DNA of 35,575 bases, taken from positions 1-35,575 of IMG/VR virus record IMGVR_UViG_3300024948_000031; one strand, 5' to 3'. Each line of letters starts with the position of its first letter. Positions within the stretch are counted from its first letter, which is position 1. Shown piece after piece: positions 22,814 to 29,407 of the stretch. The translations under genes and the position numbers were made by a program. The stretch is from a virus. The notes beneath the pieces are model-generated. The model was not told the DNA's origin and made no database searches. It saw nothing but the letters and a program-made list of their open reading frames with translations.

Positions 22814-24460
22814 TTAGTCAATATCGTTTAAATCAATCATCAAAGGCGCGTCATCAACTACCGTTGATTCACCTTCAATTAACAATGCATCGTGTATTGC
22901 ATCAGCGTCTATTACATGTCCAGCACGGTCTTTCTGCTCTTGCATTTTTTTCTCAAGACGTTTAATTGCGTCTTCAGCACGCGCCACACGTTTATCTTCC
23001 AAGCGGGTTGTGTCTAGTGCGTCTATGCGTTTAACCAAGTTGGCGTCACATATCCATCGGCCATCCAGCGTGCGCACAATGCCCACCTCATTCACCATCA
23101 GGTCATATTCAAGCAACACTTTTTGGCCGTTAAACGCCAGCAAATCAGGGTGGCCGTAAGCACGCTTTCCATGCGTAACGCAGGCGCGGCGTACTGTAAG
23201 TGTTGCCACTTGGCGCTTAAGCTCGGTGAGTGTTGCGTGTGGTGGAATCGGCACAAGCTGACTCCAAAGCTGAGCGCGTGTCACCGTCTTGTCTTCAGGG
23301 TGTTCACGGTTGTGGTACCGCTCAAGCCATGCGTTAAAAGCTTCGGTAAACTCTTCAAGCGTTGGTAGTTGCATGCGCTGTGCTCTAACTTCACGCACAG
23401 TCAGTTGAAGTACTTCATTTGCCATGTCGGTACCACAATAAAATTGCGGTCTCCAAAGCTTCAAAAAGTCATCTTTAACGATGCGGAAAAAGCGTTCAAT
23501 CCAGCCTTTACCGTGTGGGTTACCTGGTATCGAATGAATGATCTGCTGAATGCCAGACCGCGCATAAAAGCCCACAGCCTCATCACTCATCAATTGGTTT
23601 TTATAGCCAGAGCCGTTATCCACATACAAAAAAGGTGGTACGTGGTTATGTCTGTTAAAAGCCTCAGCCCACATGTTTTGTACGGCAATCGTGCCCTCGT
23701 GTTCATCTGCTCGCCAGCCTACAATCACGCGGCTACGCAAATCCATACCAACCGTTAACTCTGGTCTCCAAATGTCGCCTGTTACAGGGTGAGCCAAATA
23801 CACATCTGCGCGGTAGCCATCGGCCACATACACGTCACCAGCCAGCGCGTTTTCAGTGCTGCGGCGTATGTAGGCTTTCTCAGTGAGGCGATATAGGTTC
23901 TTACCGATACGTGCAGGGCTATTGCGTCCTAACATTGCTGGCACACTGGTGAGGTAATGGCGCACCTGGTCATAAGTCACAGCAAAGCCATCAACCTCAA
24001 CCAAGCGGCGGTAAACAGCGCTCATGTCAGGTTTGCTACCCACTGAGTTGTAATACTCAAGGGCTGGCCCCCACCATGCAGCAGACTCAATCACACGGCC
24101 TTTATGGTCTGGCAATAAAGCCATCAACCCATCCACCTTATAGTCTGCGCACCATGCACATATCGTGCTACGTGTTGGGGCTTGTCTGTCTTTCTTGGCG
24201 GTAGCAATCATTGCAGCAGCAACATATGGCGGTAAGCGGTTTGATACGTGACGCTCAAGTAATAGCGCTACAGCATTATTTTGGCTAACACCATCATCCA
24301 TCATGCGCTGTATGCAGTTCACAATCATTTCACGCTGTGTTGCCACCTCACGTGCCTTTGCTGTTGCTTCGCGCCAAGGGTCTCGTGCGCGCATTGCTAG
24401 TACGTTCCCCGTAGGCAATACGACTTTGCCACCACTTGGCGGAACTACATGCATGACCAT
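22814..24460 (-). CDS. DDE transposase, MuA-like
   Basis: A 548-aa integrase-core transposase that would cut and join phage ends for integration and replicative transposition. Catalytic residues: D214 (VADGYRAD), D281 (LYVDNGSG) and E322 (KGWIERFF), counted from the ATG at 24460. That start has GGAG eight bases upstream; an in-frame ATG at 24475 is the alternative. The C-terminal part (450-548) is a charged region that would contact MuB. Shorter than Mu A (663), with a reduced N-terminal DNA-binding part, as in BcepMu and B3 types. Confidence 0.95.
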   Translation of the reverse strand: MVMHVVPPSGGKVVLPTGNVLAMRARDPWREATAKAREVATQREMIVNCIQRMMDDGVSQNNAVALLLERHVSNRLPPYVAAAMIATAKKDRQAPTRSTICAWCADYKVDGLMALLPDHKGRVIESAAWWGPALEYYNSVGSKPDMSAVYRRLVEVDGFAVTYDQVRHYLTSVPAMLGRNSPARIGKNLYRLTEKAYIRRSTENALAGDVYVADGYRADVYLAHPVTGDIWRPELTVGMDLRSRVIVGWRADEHEGTIAVQNMWAEAFNRHNHVPPFLYVDNGSGYKNQLMSDEAVGFYARSGIQQIIHSIPGNPHGKGWIERFFRIVKDDFLKLWRPQFYCGTDMANEVLQLTVREVRAQRMQLPTLEEFTEAFNAWLERYHNREHPEDKTVTRAQLWSQLVPIPPHATLTELKRQVATLTVRRACVTHGKRAYGHPDLLAFNGQKVLLEYDLMVNEVGIVRTLDGRWICDANLVKRIDALDTTRLEDKRVARAEDAIKRLEKKMQEQKDRAGHVIDADAIHDALLIEGESTVVDDAPLMIDLNDID

Positions 24461-24477
24461 CGCTTTAGCTCCCATGA

Positions 24478-25662
24478 TTAGTCTTCAGCCTTATTTTTTG
24501 ATCCAGCAGGGCGACCACGGCCTTTTGGCTTATCAAGCTCTCGCTTGTTATCACGCGCCACTTTTTCGGCATTGTGTTTGTTTTCAATCATGGAATAGTC
24601 AAGCGACCAACGCTGCGCCTCTTCAGGCGTTAAGATATGCTGTGCTTGTATGCGGTCTGGCTCATATCCCTCTGGGATTAAATCTCGCATTGTTTGCAAT
24701 ATCATCAATGCACGGCTTGCCGCCACACTGACCGCAATATAAACCTGATCAACCCTTTGCTTTTGCTCTGGGGTTGGCTCTGCATAAAACACATGTTCAA
24801 ATAGCTTTTGGAGGCTAGTTAAATTAAGTTCAAAGCCAGCTTGCAGGTGCATACATTCATCACGCACAACTTCAGTAAGCTCTTCAAATTTAGTGAGACG
24901 CTCTTTCTTTTGACCAAGACGCTCATTTACCATCTCAAGGCGCTCAATTTCGGAATTCATATTGTTAATACGCTTACCTGTGTCTTTGAGGTCTTGCTCT
25001 AATCCAGCAGCTTTGTCTGTGAGTTCGGCTTTTTCTTTGATGTGTTTTTCTATCAAGCTTTCTGCAAGGTCTAACAACTGGTCTTTATCACCAGACTTAG
25101 CCGCCTCAATCAGCGCTGACCTCTCATCGTCAGGTAACTTGCGGTACTGGGCCAAATCACGATAACCAACACCCATGCGAGTCATTGACTCAAGCGCCTC
25201 TTGCCCGAACATATTCAGGTTGGCAATATCGGTGTTCGCTTTTTCATCTGATATACCAAGTAAATTACAAAACTCAACCCAAGTGCCCTTTAACTCCAAA
25301 CCGTTTGCGCTCATGCCTTTCAAGCCTCTGTAAGCCTTTGTTTCTTTTACAAACGCAAGTTTAGAAACTCCAATCGTTTGGGATATTTGACTAATTGCAG
25401 CAGCGGCTTGCGCCTGACCCAATAGCTGATTAATCAAATCACGCTCATTAGGCATTGAGGCTGCATTGATATGCTGCGGCTCAACAACAACCATTGCCGC
25501 TTTAACACCTTCGGTGACAGTTTCATCATCCAGTGCAACTTCAGGATGTAGCCCAGCGCTCAGGCGTTGTGCATAAAGTGTTTCTGCCATCGTTGATTTA
25601 GTTGCCTTAAGCTTTTTTGCAGGCGTTGAATCATTCAAATCTAGTTCAATTTCATTTGCCAT
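24478..25662 (-). CDS. coiled-coil protein with AT-hook-like tail (394 aa)
   Basis: Lies just upstream of the transposase, a slot seen in BcepMu/B3-type phages. Domains: low-complexity N-terminus, a helical domain around 95-190 (AISQISQTIGVSKLAFVKETKAY; TWVEFCNLLGISDEKANTDI), a coiled coil at about 200-270 (ELTDKAAGLEQDLKDTGKRI), a second helical part, and a C-terminal PKGRGRPAGSKNK, which resembles an AT-hook. It may bind phage ends or organise the genome. GAGG upstream of the ATG. No known family named. Confidence 0.75.
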   Translation of the reverse strand: MANEIELDLNDSTPAKKLKATKSTMAETLYAQRLSAGLHPEVALDDETVTEGVKAAMVVVEPQHINAASMPNERDLINQLLGQAQAAAAISQISQTIGVSKLAFVKETKAYRGLKGMSANGLELKGTWVEFCNLLGISDEKANTDIANLNMFGQEALESMTRMGVGYRDLAQYRKLPDDERSALIEAAKSGDKDQLLDLAESLIEKHIKEKAELTDKAAGLEQDLKDTGKRINNMNSEIERLEMVNERLGQKKERLTKFEELTEVVRDECMHLQAGFELNLTSLQKLFEHVFYAEPTPEQKQRVDQVYIAVSVAASRALMILQTMRDLIPEGYEPDRIQAQHILTPEEAQRWSLDYSMIENKHNAEKVARDNKRELDKPKGRGRPAGSKNKAED

Positions 25663-25664
25663 GA

Positions 25665-25844
25665 TCACGCAACCTCTTTCAAACCAAGCGCTACAGCTGC
25701 ACGGTGAGCCTCACCGTGTCTACCTCTACTAGTTCCTGATAAAACTGCTTGTGCAGCTCTATAGTCAACTTTGTTTTCAGTTGCCCATTGTTTTAATGTT
25801 TTGCCTTGCTTTTCTAAACTTGCTTTTACTTTCGCAGGTGTCAT
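25665..25844 (-). CDS. small DNA-binding protein, BcepMu gp16 family (Ner-like slot)
   Basis: A 59-aa protein with the BcepMu gp16 family pattern: EKQGKTLKQWATENKVDYRAAQAVLSGTSRGRHGEAHRAAVALGLK (residues about 12-55), a helix-turn-helix. It is the first gene of the leftward early operon, the place of Ner in Mu, so it probably represses or tunes early transcription. The ATG at 25844 follows a weak GGAA; the frame also extends to a TTG at 25856. Confidence 0.85.
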   Translation of the reverse strand: MTPAKVKASLEKQGKTLKQWATENKVDYRAAQAVLSGTSRGRHGEAHRAAVALGLKEVA

Positions 25845-25883
25845 AATGTTTTCCAATTCATGTTATTTCGTGACATGTCTTGA

Positions 25884-25912
25884 ATTATGGTTCAGTAAAC
25901 TGAACCTGTCAA
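25884..25912 (-). promoter_or_regulatory. early promoter with operator in its spacer
   Basis: On the - strand TTGACA (25912-25907), a 17-base spacer and CATAAT (25889-25884) form a near-consensus sigma70 promoter for the early operon. The spacer coincides with the inverted repeat GGTTCAGT-AA-ACTGAACC (25889-25906), so repressor binding would occlude RNA polymerase. A separate 8-base palindrome GACATGTC lies at 25872-25879. No convincing promoter for the repressor was found in the opposite direction. Confidence 0.8.
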
Positions 25913-25933
25913 GTTGTTTTTATTGGACTCATT

Positions 25934-26350
25934 ATGACTATTGGAAAAAGATTGAAAGAAGAGCGTGAGCGGTTGCATTTAACGCAAACCTCTCTAGGTG
26001 ATATAGGTGGAATGGGTAAAACAACTGTGATTGCATGGGAGCGCGGCACGGCTTACCCCAACGCTGAGTTTTTGGCTTCTGCTGCCAACTTTGGAATGGA
26101 TGTTTACTATGTAATTACTGGTAACAGACTAGACAATGCCGCCACAACACCGATTGAACTTAGTTATTTAAGAATTTGCCGAGCATTACCAGATCAGCCT
26201 GCAAAAATGGCAGGCAATGCAGCGCTGATGGGCGTATTGGCTTCCTATGGGGTAAAGCTAAATGACAACTACACGCCAGCTGCGAACGATCAGCATCATA
26301 CAAAAGCAGCAGAAAAAGAAGCAGTCTATAAAAATGGAGATGAAAAATGA
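25934..26350 (+). CDS. phage repressor, Cro/CI-type helix-turn-helix
   Basis: A 138-aa regulator with an HTH_3 domain at 1-60 (IGKRLKEERERLHLTQTSLGDI; then KTTVIAWERGTAYPNAEFL). The C-terminal half has no Ser/Lys protease signature, so self-cleavage after DNA damage is unlikely. It is divergent from the early operon and next to the palindromic operator in the early promoter, which fits a lysogeny repressor. It could instead be a Cro-like antirepressor; position argues for the repressor. Weak ribosome site (TTGGA). Confidence 0.83.
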   Translation: MTIGKRLKEERERLHLTQTSLGDIGGMGKTTVIAWERGTAYPNAEFLASAANFGMDVYYVITGNRLDNAATTPIELSYLRICRALPDQPAKMAGNAALMGVLASYGVKLNDNYTPAANDQHHTKAAEKEAVYKNGDEK

Positions 26351-26661
26351 GTGAGACTATCAATAAAATCCCAGCAGAAATTTTAGAAAGCTTAAAACAT
26401 CACCAAGCTCACAGAGATGATGTAACGTGTTTAGAATGCGGCTACAAGGGCATGATGGGCATAAGCGATGATGGGCTAAGAATATTCTTATCTACATTTC
26501 TGGCATTTGCCCTAACGCTACTTGTTGGCATTACTGGCCTATACGGCTTTATCATCAGCCCAGCTATATTTGGTGGCTCTTGGGTCGTGTTTGCAAATAT
26601 CACAGCACAGCAAAAACTTGAGTGCCCAAGTTGCAAACAAACAATTGTGCTAAAAAGATGA
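26347..26661 (+). CDS. membrane protein with split zinc-ribbon ends (104 aa)
   Basis: A CxxC pair on each side (C28/C31 in TCLECGYKG; C93/C96 in ECPSCKQT) flanks two hydrophobic helices at about 45-62 and 64-86. The ends would lie on the same side of the membrane and could form one zinc site. Co-transcribed with the repressor (ATGA overlap), so expressed in lysogeny. A role in superinfection exclusion or host modification is a guess. No named family. Confidence 0.7.
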   Translation: MSETINKIPAEILESLKHHQAHRDDVTCLECGYKGMMGISDDGLRIFLSTFLAFALTLLVGITGLYGFIISPAIFGGSWVVFANITAQQKLECPSCKQTIVLKR

Positions 26662-26912
26662 GCGACCAAATAATCCAAGGTCTCATCAATTATTTCGGCC
26701 TTGAGGATTGGTGGCTGAAAGAATTCACCGATGATGAAAGGCTGAGGCTAATTGAAACTTATGGTGAGCGGCTTACAAAAGGCAACGTTACAGCCACCAG
26801 CCAAACCATAGACGGTTTTCTGAAATCGCTTGCAAGTTTTTGGAAACCCACACCACAAGATGCAGCTTTGGCGCTACGCATTCTTGAAAAATCCCGCAAT
26901 CTGCCAGCATAA
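26658..26912 (+). CDS. hypothetical protein of repressor operon (84 aa)
   Basis: An 84-residue acidic helical protein, start MSDQIIQGLINYFGL at 26658 in ATGA overlap with the preceding stop. No domain recognised. It ends in a helix (DAALALRILEKSRN). It completes a three-gene cluster with the repressor, so it should be made in lysogens. Function unknown. Confidence 0.65.
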   Translation: MSDQIIQGLINYFGLEDWWLKEFTDDERLRLIETYGERLTKGNVTATSQTIDGFLKSLASFWKPTPQDAALALRILEKSRNLPA

Positions 26913-26934
26913 ATTCCGATAACACCTTCACCCC

Positions 26935-26948
26935 GCGAAACGTTTCGC
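26935..26948. repeat. palindrome copy 3, short form (GCGAAACGTTTCGC)
   Basis: A 14-base perfect palindrome sharing the GAAACGTTTC centre with the copies at 6488-6509 and 11606-11625. It is in the gap before the lysis genes, where an operator for the rightward late transcript would lie. Confidence 0.45.
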
Positions 26949-26973
26949 ACCTGATTTAACCTCACGCGCACGC

Positions 26974-27010
26974 GTAAGCTCTCATCATCACTTTGATGAT
27001 TGGAGCTTAC
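26974..27010 (+). promoter_or_regulatory. hairpin covering the ribosome site of the first lysis gene
   Basis: GTAAGCTC (26974-26981) pairs with GAGCTTAC (27003-27010), and inside it ATCATCA pairs with TGATGAT around CTT. The Shine-Dalgarno GGAG (27002-27005) is within the 3' arm, four bases before the ATG at 27014. It may delay holin translation. Confidence 0.5.
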
Positions 27011-27013
27011 CTA

Positions 27014-27352
27014 ATGAAACTACCGCGCCTCTTTGGTCTGTTAATACTTAACCTTGTTTTAATTGGCGTTATCTTCGCCATCGCACCTCAGCAAGCACCA
27101 GTTACGCTCTACAAACTGTCTTTAGTCACATTAGCTGGCTTGGTTGGGTATTGGATTGACCGTGCATTATTCCCATATGCCAGACCAGACGAGTTTATCA
27201 ACCAACGTGAATTTAGACGACCTAACGATCCAAAGGTGTGTTTTGTAAAAACAAGGATCATTCCTGATCTAGCCTGGGCTTTTCTAATCTCTATGCTACG
27301 CCGCGCAATCATCATCGGCTGTGCAATGCTTGCAATGGGCTTAGGGGCTTAG
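27014..27352 (+). CDS. putative holin (112 aa)
   Basis: First gene of the lysis cassette. Two or three hydrophobic helices (residues 5-25, LLILNLVLIGVIFAIAP; 31-50, LYKLSLVTLAGLVGYWIDRA; and 85-110). The segment APQQAPVTLYKLSLVTLAGL, then RALFPYARPDEF, resembles a family of phage holins seen next to transglycosylase endolysins. Start at 27014 fits GGAG. An in-frame ATG at 26996 would add six residues and could make a dual-start holin/antiholin pair. Confidence 0.75.
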   Translation: MKLPRLFGLLILNLVLIGVIFAIAPQQAPVTLYKLSLVTLAGLVGYWIDRALFPYARPDEFINQREFRRPNDPKVCFVKTRIIPDLAWAFLISMLRRAIIIGCAMLAMGLGA

Positions 27353-27353
27353 C

Positions 27354-28010
27354 ATGTGGGCAAATAAACAGACACGCAGCTTTGTCATATTCTGGTTATT
27401 TGTGATTTTTGCACTGGTCAGCGCGGCTTTAATTGGCGCCGCCCATGCAGCAGAAAACACAGGCACGATCCCTCGCATGGCAATCAAACACCGAGCAGAT
27501 TTAACGCGCGCAGCGCATTCCGTTTGGGGTTTAAACGCTCCAATTCCAGTATTCGCTGCGCAGATACATCAAGAAAGCGCATGGAAAGACGCAGCAATTA
27601 GCCCAGTAGGCGCACAAGGCATGGCGCAATTTATGCCTGCTACCGCTGAGTGGTGGTGCGGGTTAAATAAACTAACGCCACAACAATGCCAGCCTAACAA
27701 CTCGCAATGGGCAATGCGCGCATTAGTAGGCTATGACAAGTGGCTGTATGACCGTGTGTGGGGCGACACTGAGTATGATCGCATGCACGCGGCCTTACGT
27801 GCATATAACGGTGGGCTTGGTCACTGGCAACGTGAAGCAAAGATAGCAGCTTCTCGTAAGCGTGAAATCATTGACGCATCATGCGGAAAATCACGCCGCC
27901 ACATTTTCCACTGCCGCGAAAATCTCAACTACCCACGCAGAATAATGGCAATTTATCAGCCACGCTACTTTGGCTGGGGTCGCGGCATCATGATGGGAGC
28001 AACAGCATGA
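27354..28010 (+). CDS. phage lytic transglycosylase (SLT domain) endolysin
   Basis: A 218-aa peptidoglycan hydrolase. The N-terminal 33 residues are a signal or signal-anchor (FVIFWLFVIFALVSAALIGAAHAA). Catalytic E74 is in the QIHQES motif of the SLT fold, followed by GAQGMAQFMPATAEWW and the AYNGG motif (about residue 150). It would cleave the glycan strand. Four Cys residues in the C-terminal half could form disulfides. Begins one base after the holin stop. Confidence 0.92.
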   Translation: MWANKQTRSFVIFWLFVIFALVSAALIGAAHAAENTGTIPRMAIKHRADLTRAAHSVWGLNAPIPVFAAQIHQESAWKDAAISPVGAQGMAQFMPATAEWWCGLNKLTPQQCQPNNSQWAMRALVGYDKWLYDRVWGDTEYDRMHAALRAYNGGLGHWQREAKIAASRKREIIDASCGKSRRHIFHCRENLNYPRRIMAIYQPRYFGWGRGIMMGATA

Positions 28011-28537
28011 CACGCACCCTTTATCTCTATCTGGCTTTAATCGTGGCAAGCGCAGCATTTACTTACAAAGTCACCAGCAATCACTACGAGCTAAAAATAG
28101 CCAATATAGAAACCGAGCAAGCCAAAGCCGTGGCAGATGCTGAGCGCGCCAACGCTGACATATTGCGCGCCGCACAAAGCCTTGCTGACGTGCTATCCAA
28201 TAGCCTTGCCAATAGCGAGGTTGCCATTAACAAACTCACTTTGGAGAAAACCCGTGAAATCCATCATTACGCTACTGGCAATATTTGCTTTAACGCTGAG
28301 CTTAGCAGCTTGCTCAACCGTACCAACAGCACGCTCAACAGTAAAAACACAGCCACCAGCACACCTGATGCAGAAAATGGCGCCCAACCTGCCACCCCTG
28401 AAACACCAGCCGAGCCACTCACAGACACCGACGTCGCTGAGTGGGTCACCTACGCCCAAGGCGAATACGCAACCTGTAGCAGCAGACTAGCGGCGCTAAT
28501 CGACTTTAATACAACCGACTTTAACCAAGGACATTAA
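28007..28537 (+). CDS. inner-membrane spanin, Rz-like
   Basis: A 176-aa i-spanin. N-terminal anchor MTRTLYLYLALIVASAAFTY and a periplasmic coiled coil (residues 25-90: YELKIANIETEQAKAVADAE). It holds an outer-membrane spanin gene in another frame. The start at 28007 overlaps the endolysin stop (ATGA). Part of the third step of lysis, joining inner and outer membranes. Confidence 0.87.
   Translation: MTRTLYLYLALIVASAAFTYKVTSNHYELKIANIETEQAKAVADAERANADILRAAQSLADVLSNSLANSEVAINKLTLEKTREIHHYATGNICFNAELSSLLNRTNSTLNSKNTATSTPDAENGAQPATPETPAEPLTDTDVAEWVTYAQGEYATCSSRLAALIDFNTTDFNQGH
28254..28490 (+). CDS. outer-membrane spanin lipoprotein, Rz1-like (nested)
   Basis: A 78-aa lipoprotein encoded in the +1 frame wholly inside the Rz-like gene. 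GTG start at 28254 with GGAG eight bases upstream. Lipobox LAAC with C20 after a hydrophobic signal (IITLLAIFALTLSLAAC). The mature part is Pro-rich (VKTQPPAHLMQKMAPNLPP), as in Rz1. It pairs with the i-spanin. Confidence 0.85.
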   Translation: MKSIITLLAIFALTLSLAACSTVPTARSTVKTQPPAHLMQKMAPNLPPLKHQPSHSQTPTSLSGSPTPKANTQPVAAD

Positions 28538-28539
28538 GC

Positions 28540-28911
28540 ATGACTGACCAAAACAACAACAATAATGACATGGCCGCAGTAGCGCGTAGCATCGGTCAGC
28601 TATCTGGCAAGCTAGAAATTATGCACTCTAGCATTAGCGATAACTTTAACGTGCTGCGTGCAGATATGCGCCGCATGGAAGACTCAACCAAGCAGAGTAT
28701 GCAACTCTTAGAAGCATCAACTAAGCAAAGCATGGAGCACTTGGAAAAGAGACTCAATACCAAAGTTGATAGCCTAGGTGGTCGCGTTAAGACCTTAGAA
28801 GAGGGCGAAAAAGTAAATATTAGAGTGACGGCAATACAAGGTGTAACGATTGCTGGCATTAGCACTGCGCTCACTTTAGGCGCAGTTGAGTTATTGAAAC
28901 ACCTAAAATAA
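28540..28911 (+). CDS. coiled-coil protein with C-terminal membrane helix (123 aa)
   Basis: Residues 10-85 are a long coiled coil with a repeated STKQSMQLLEASTKQSME unit, and the C-terminus (GVTIAGISTALTLGAVELL) is a membrane helix. The arrangement resembles XhlA-type lysis accessory proteins and the DUF2730 slot of Mu-like phages. It lies between the spanins and the terminase, so either lysis or a packaging accessory is possible. AAGGA eight bases before the ATG. Confidence 0.75.
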   Translation: MTDQNNNNNDMAAVARSIGQLSGKLEIMHSSISDNFNVLRADMRRMEDSTKQSMQLLEASTKQSMEHLEKRLNTKVDSLGGRVKTLEEGEKVNIRVTAIQGVTIAGISTALTLGAVELLKHLK

Positions 28912-29405
28912 TGGCACATTCTCAAGATACCCGCGACAACGTAAGGCGCATCTATATTGAGGGCTTGCCACTCACTGGTGCTGCTGTCACTTATGGCGTG
29001 AGCTACGATACTGCACGCGAATGGAAAGCTTCAGCTAAAAAGAAAGGCGATGATTGGGATACTGCACGCGCAGCCTTTAGCATTAGCGGCGCAGGGATTG
29101 ATGACCTCAACGAGCAGCTGGTTGAATACTTTGCACGTCAGGCAGTGACTACGATGCGTGAGCTAGAAAGCTCACAGATTCATCCTCAGCTTAAAACAGA
29201 GCTTATGGCTTCACTGGCAGATTCTTATGCCAAATTCAGCAAATCATTTAGCCGCGTCAACCCTAAACTTGGTGCATTAAGCGTGTCGTTAGACACCCTC
29301 AAAACGGTTGCTGAATACCTCAGCAAGCATGATAAAACTGCCCTCGCACACTTCCAAGAACACCTAGAAGGCATAGGTGCAACACTACAATCTAAGTTTG
29401 GATAA
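28911..29405 (+). CDS. terminase small subunit-like protein (DUF1804)
   Basis: A 164-aa protein with an N-terminal helix-turn-helix: DNVRRIYIEGLPLTGAAVTYGVSYDTAREWKA, then KGDDWDTARAAF, the DUF1804 pattern. It precedes the large terminase and probably recognises the phage end for packaging. Starts in a TAATG overlap with the coiled-coil gene. Confidence 0.87.
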   Translation: MAHSQDTRDNVRRIYIEGLPLTGAAVTYGVSYDTAREWKASAKKKGDDWDTARAAFSISGAGIDDLNEQLVEYFARQAVTTMRELESSQIHPQLKTELMASLADSYAKFSKSFSRVNPKLGALSVSLDTLKTVAEYLSKHDKTALAHFQEHLEGIGATLQSKFG

Positions 29406-29407
29406 AC

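Noticed and set aside
25844-25934. Search for a repressor promoter reading rightward
   Set aside because: TTGAAT at 25880-25885 has no acceptable -10 at 16-18 bases. A promoter must exist, but I cannot place it.
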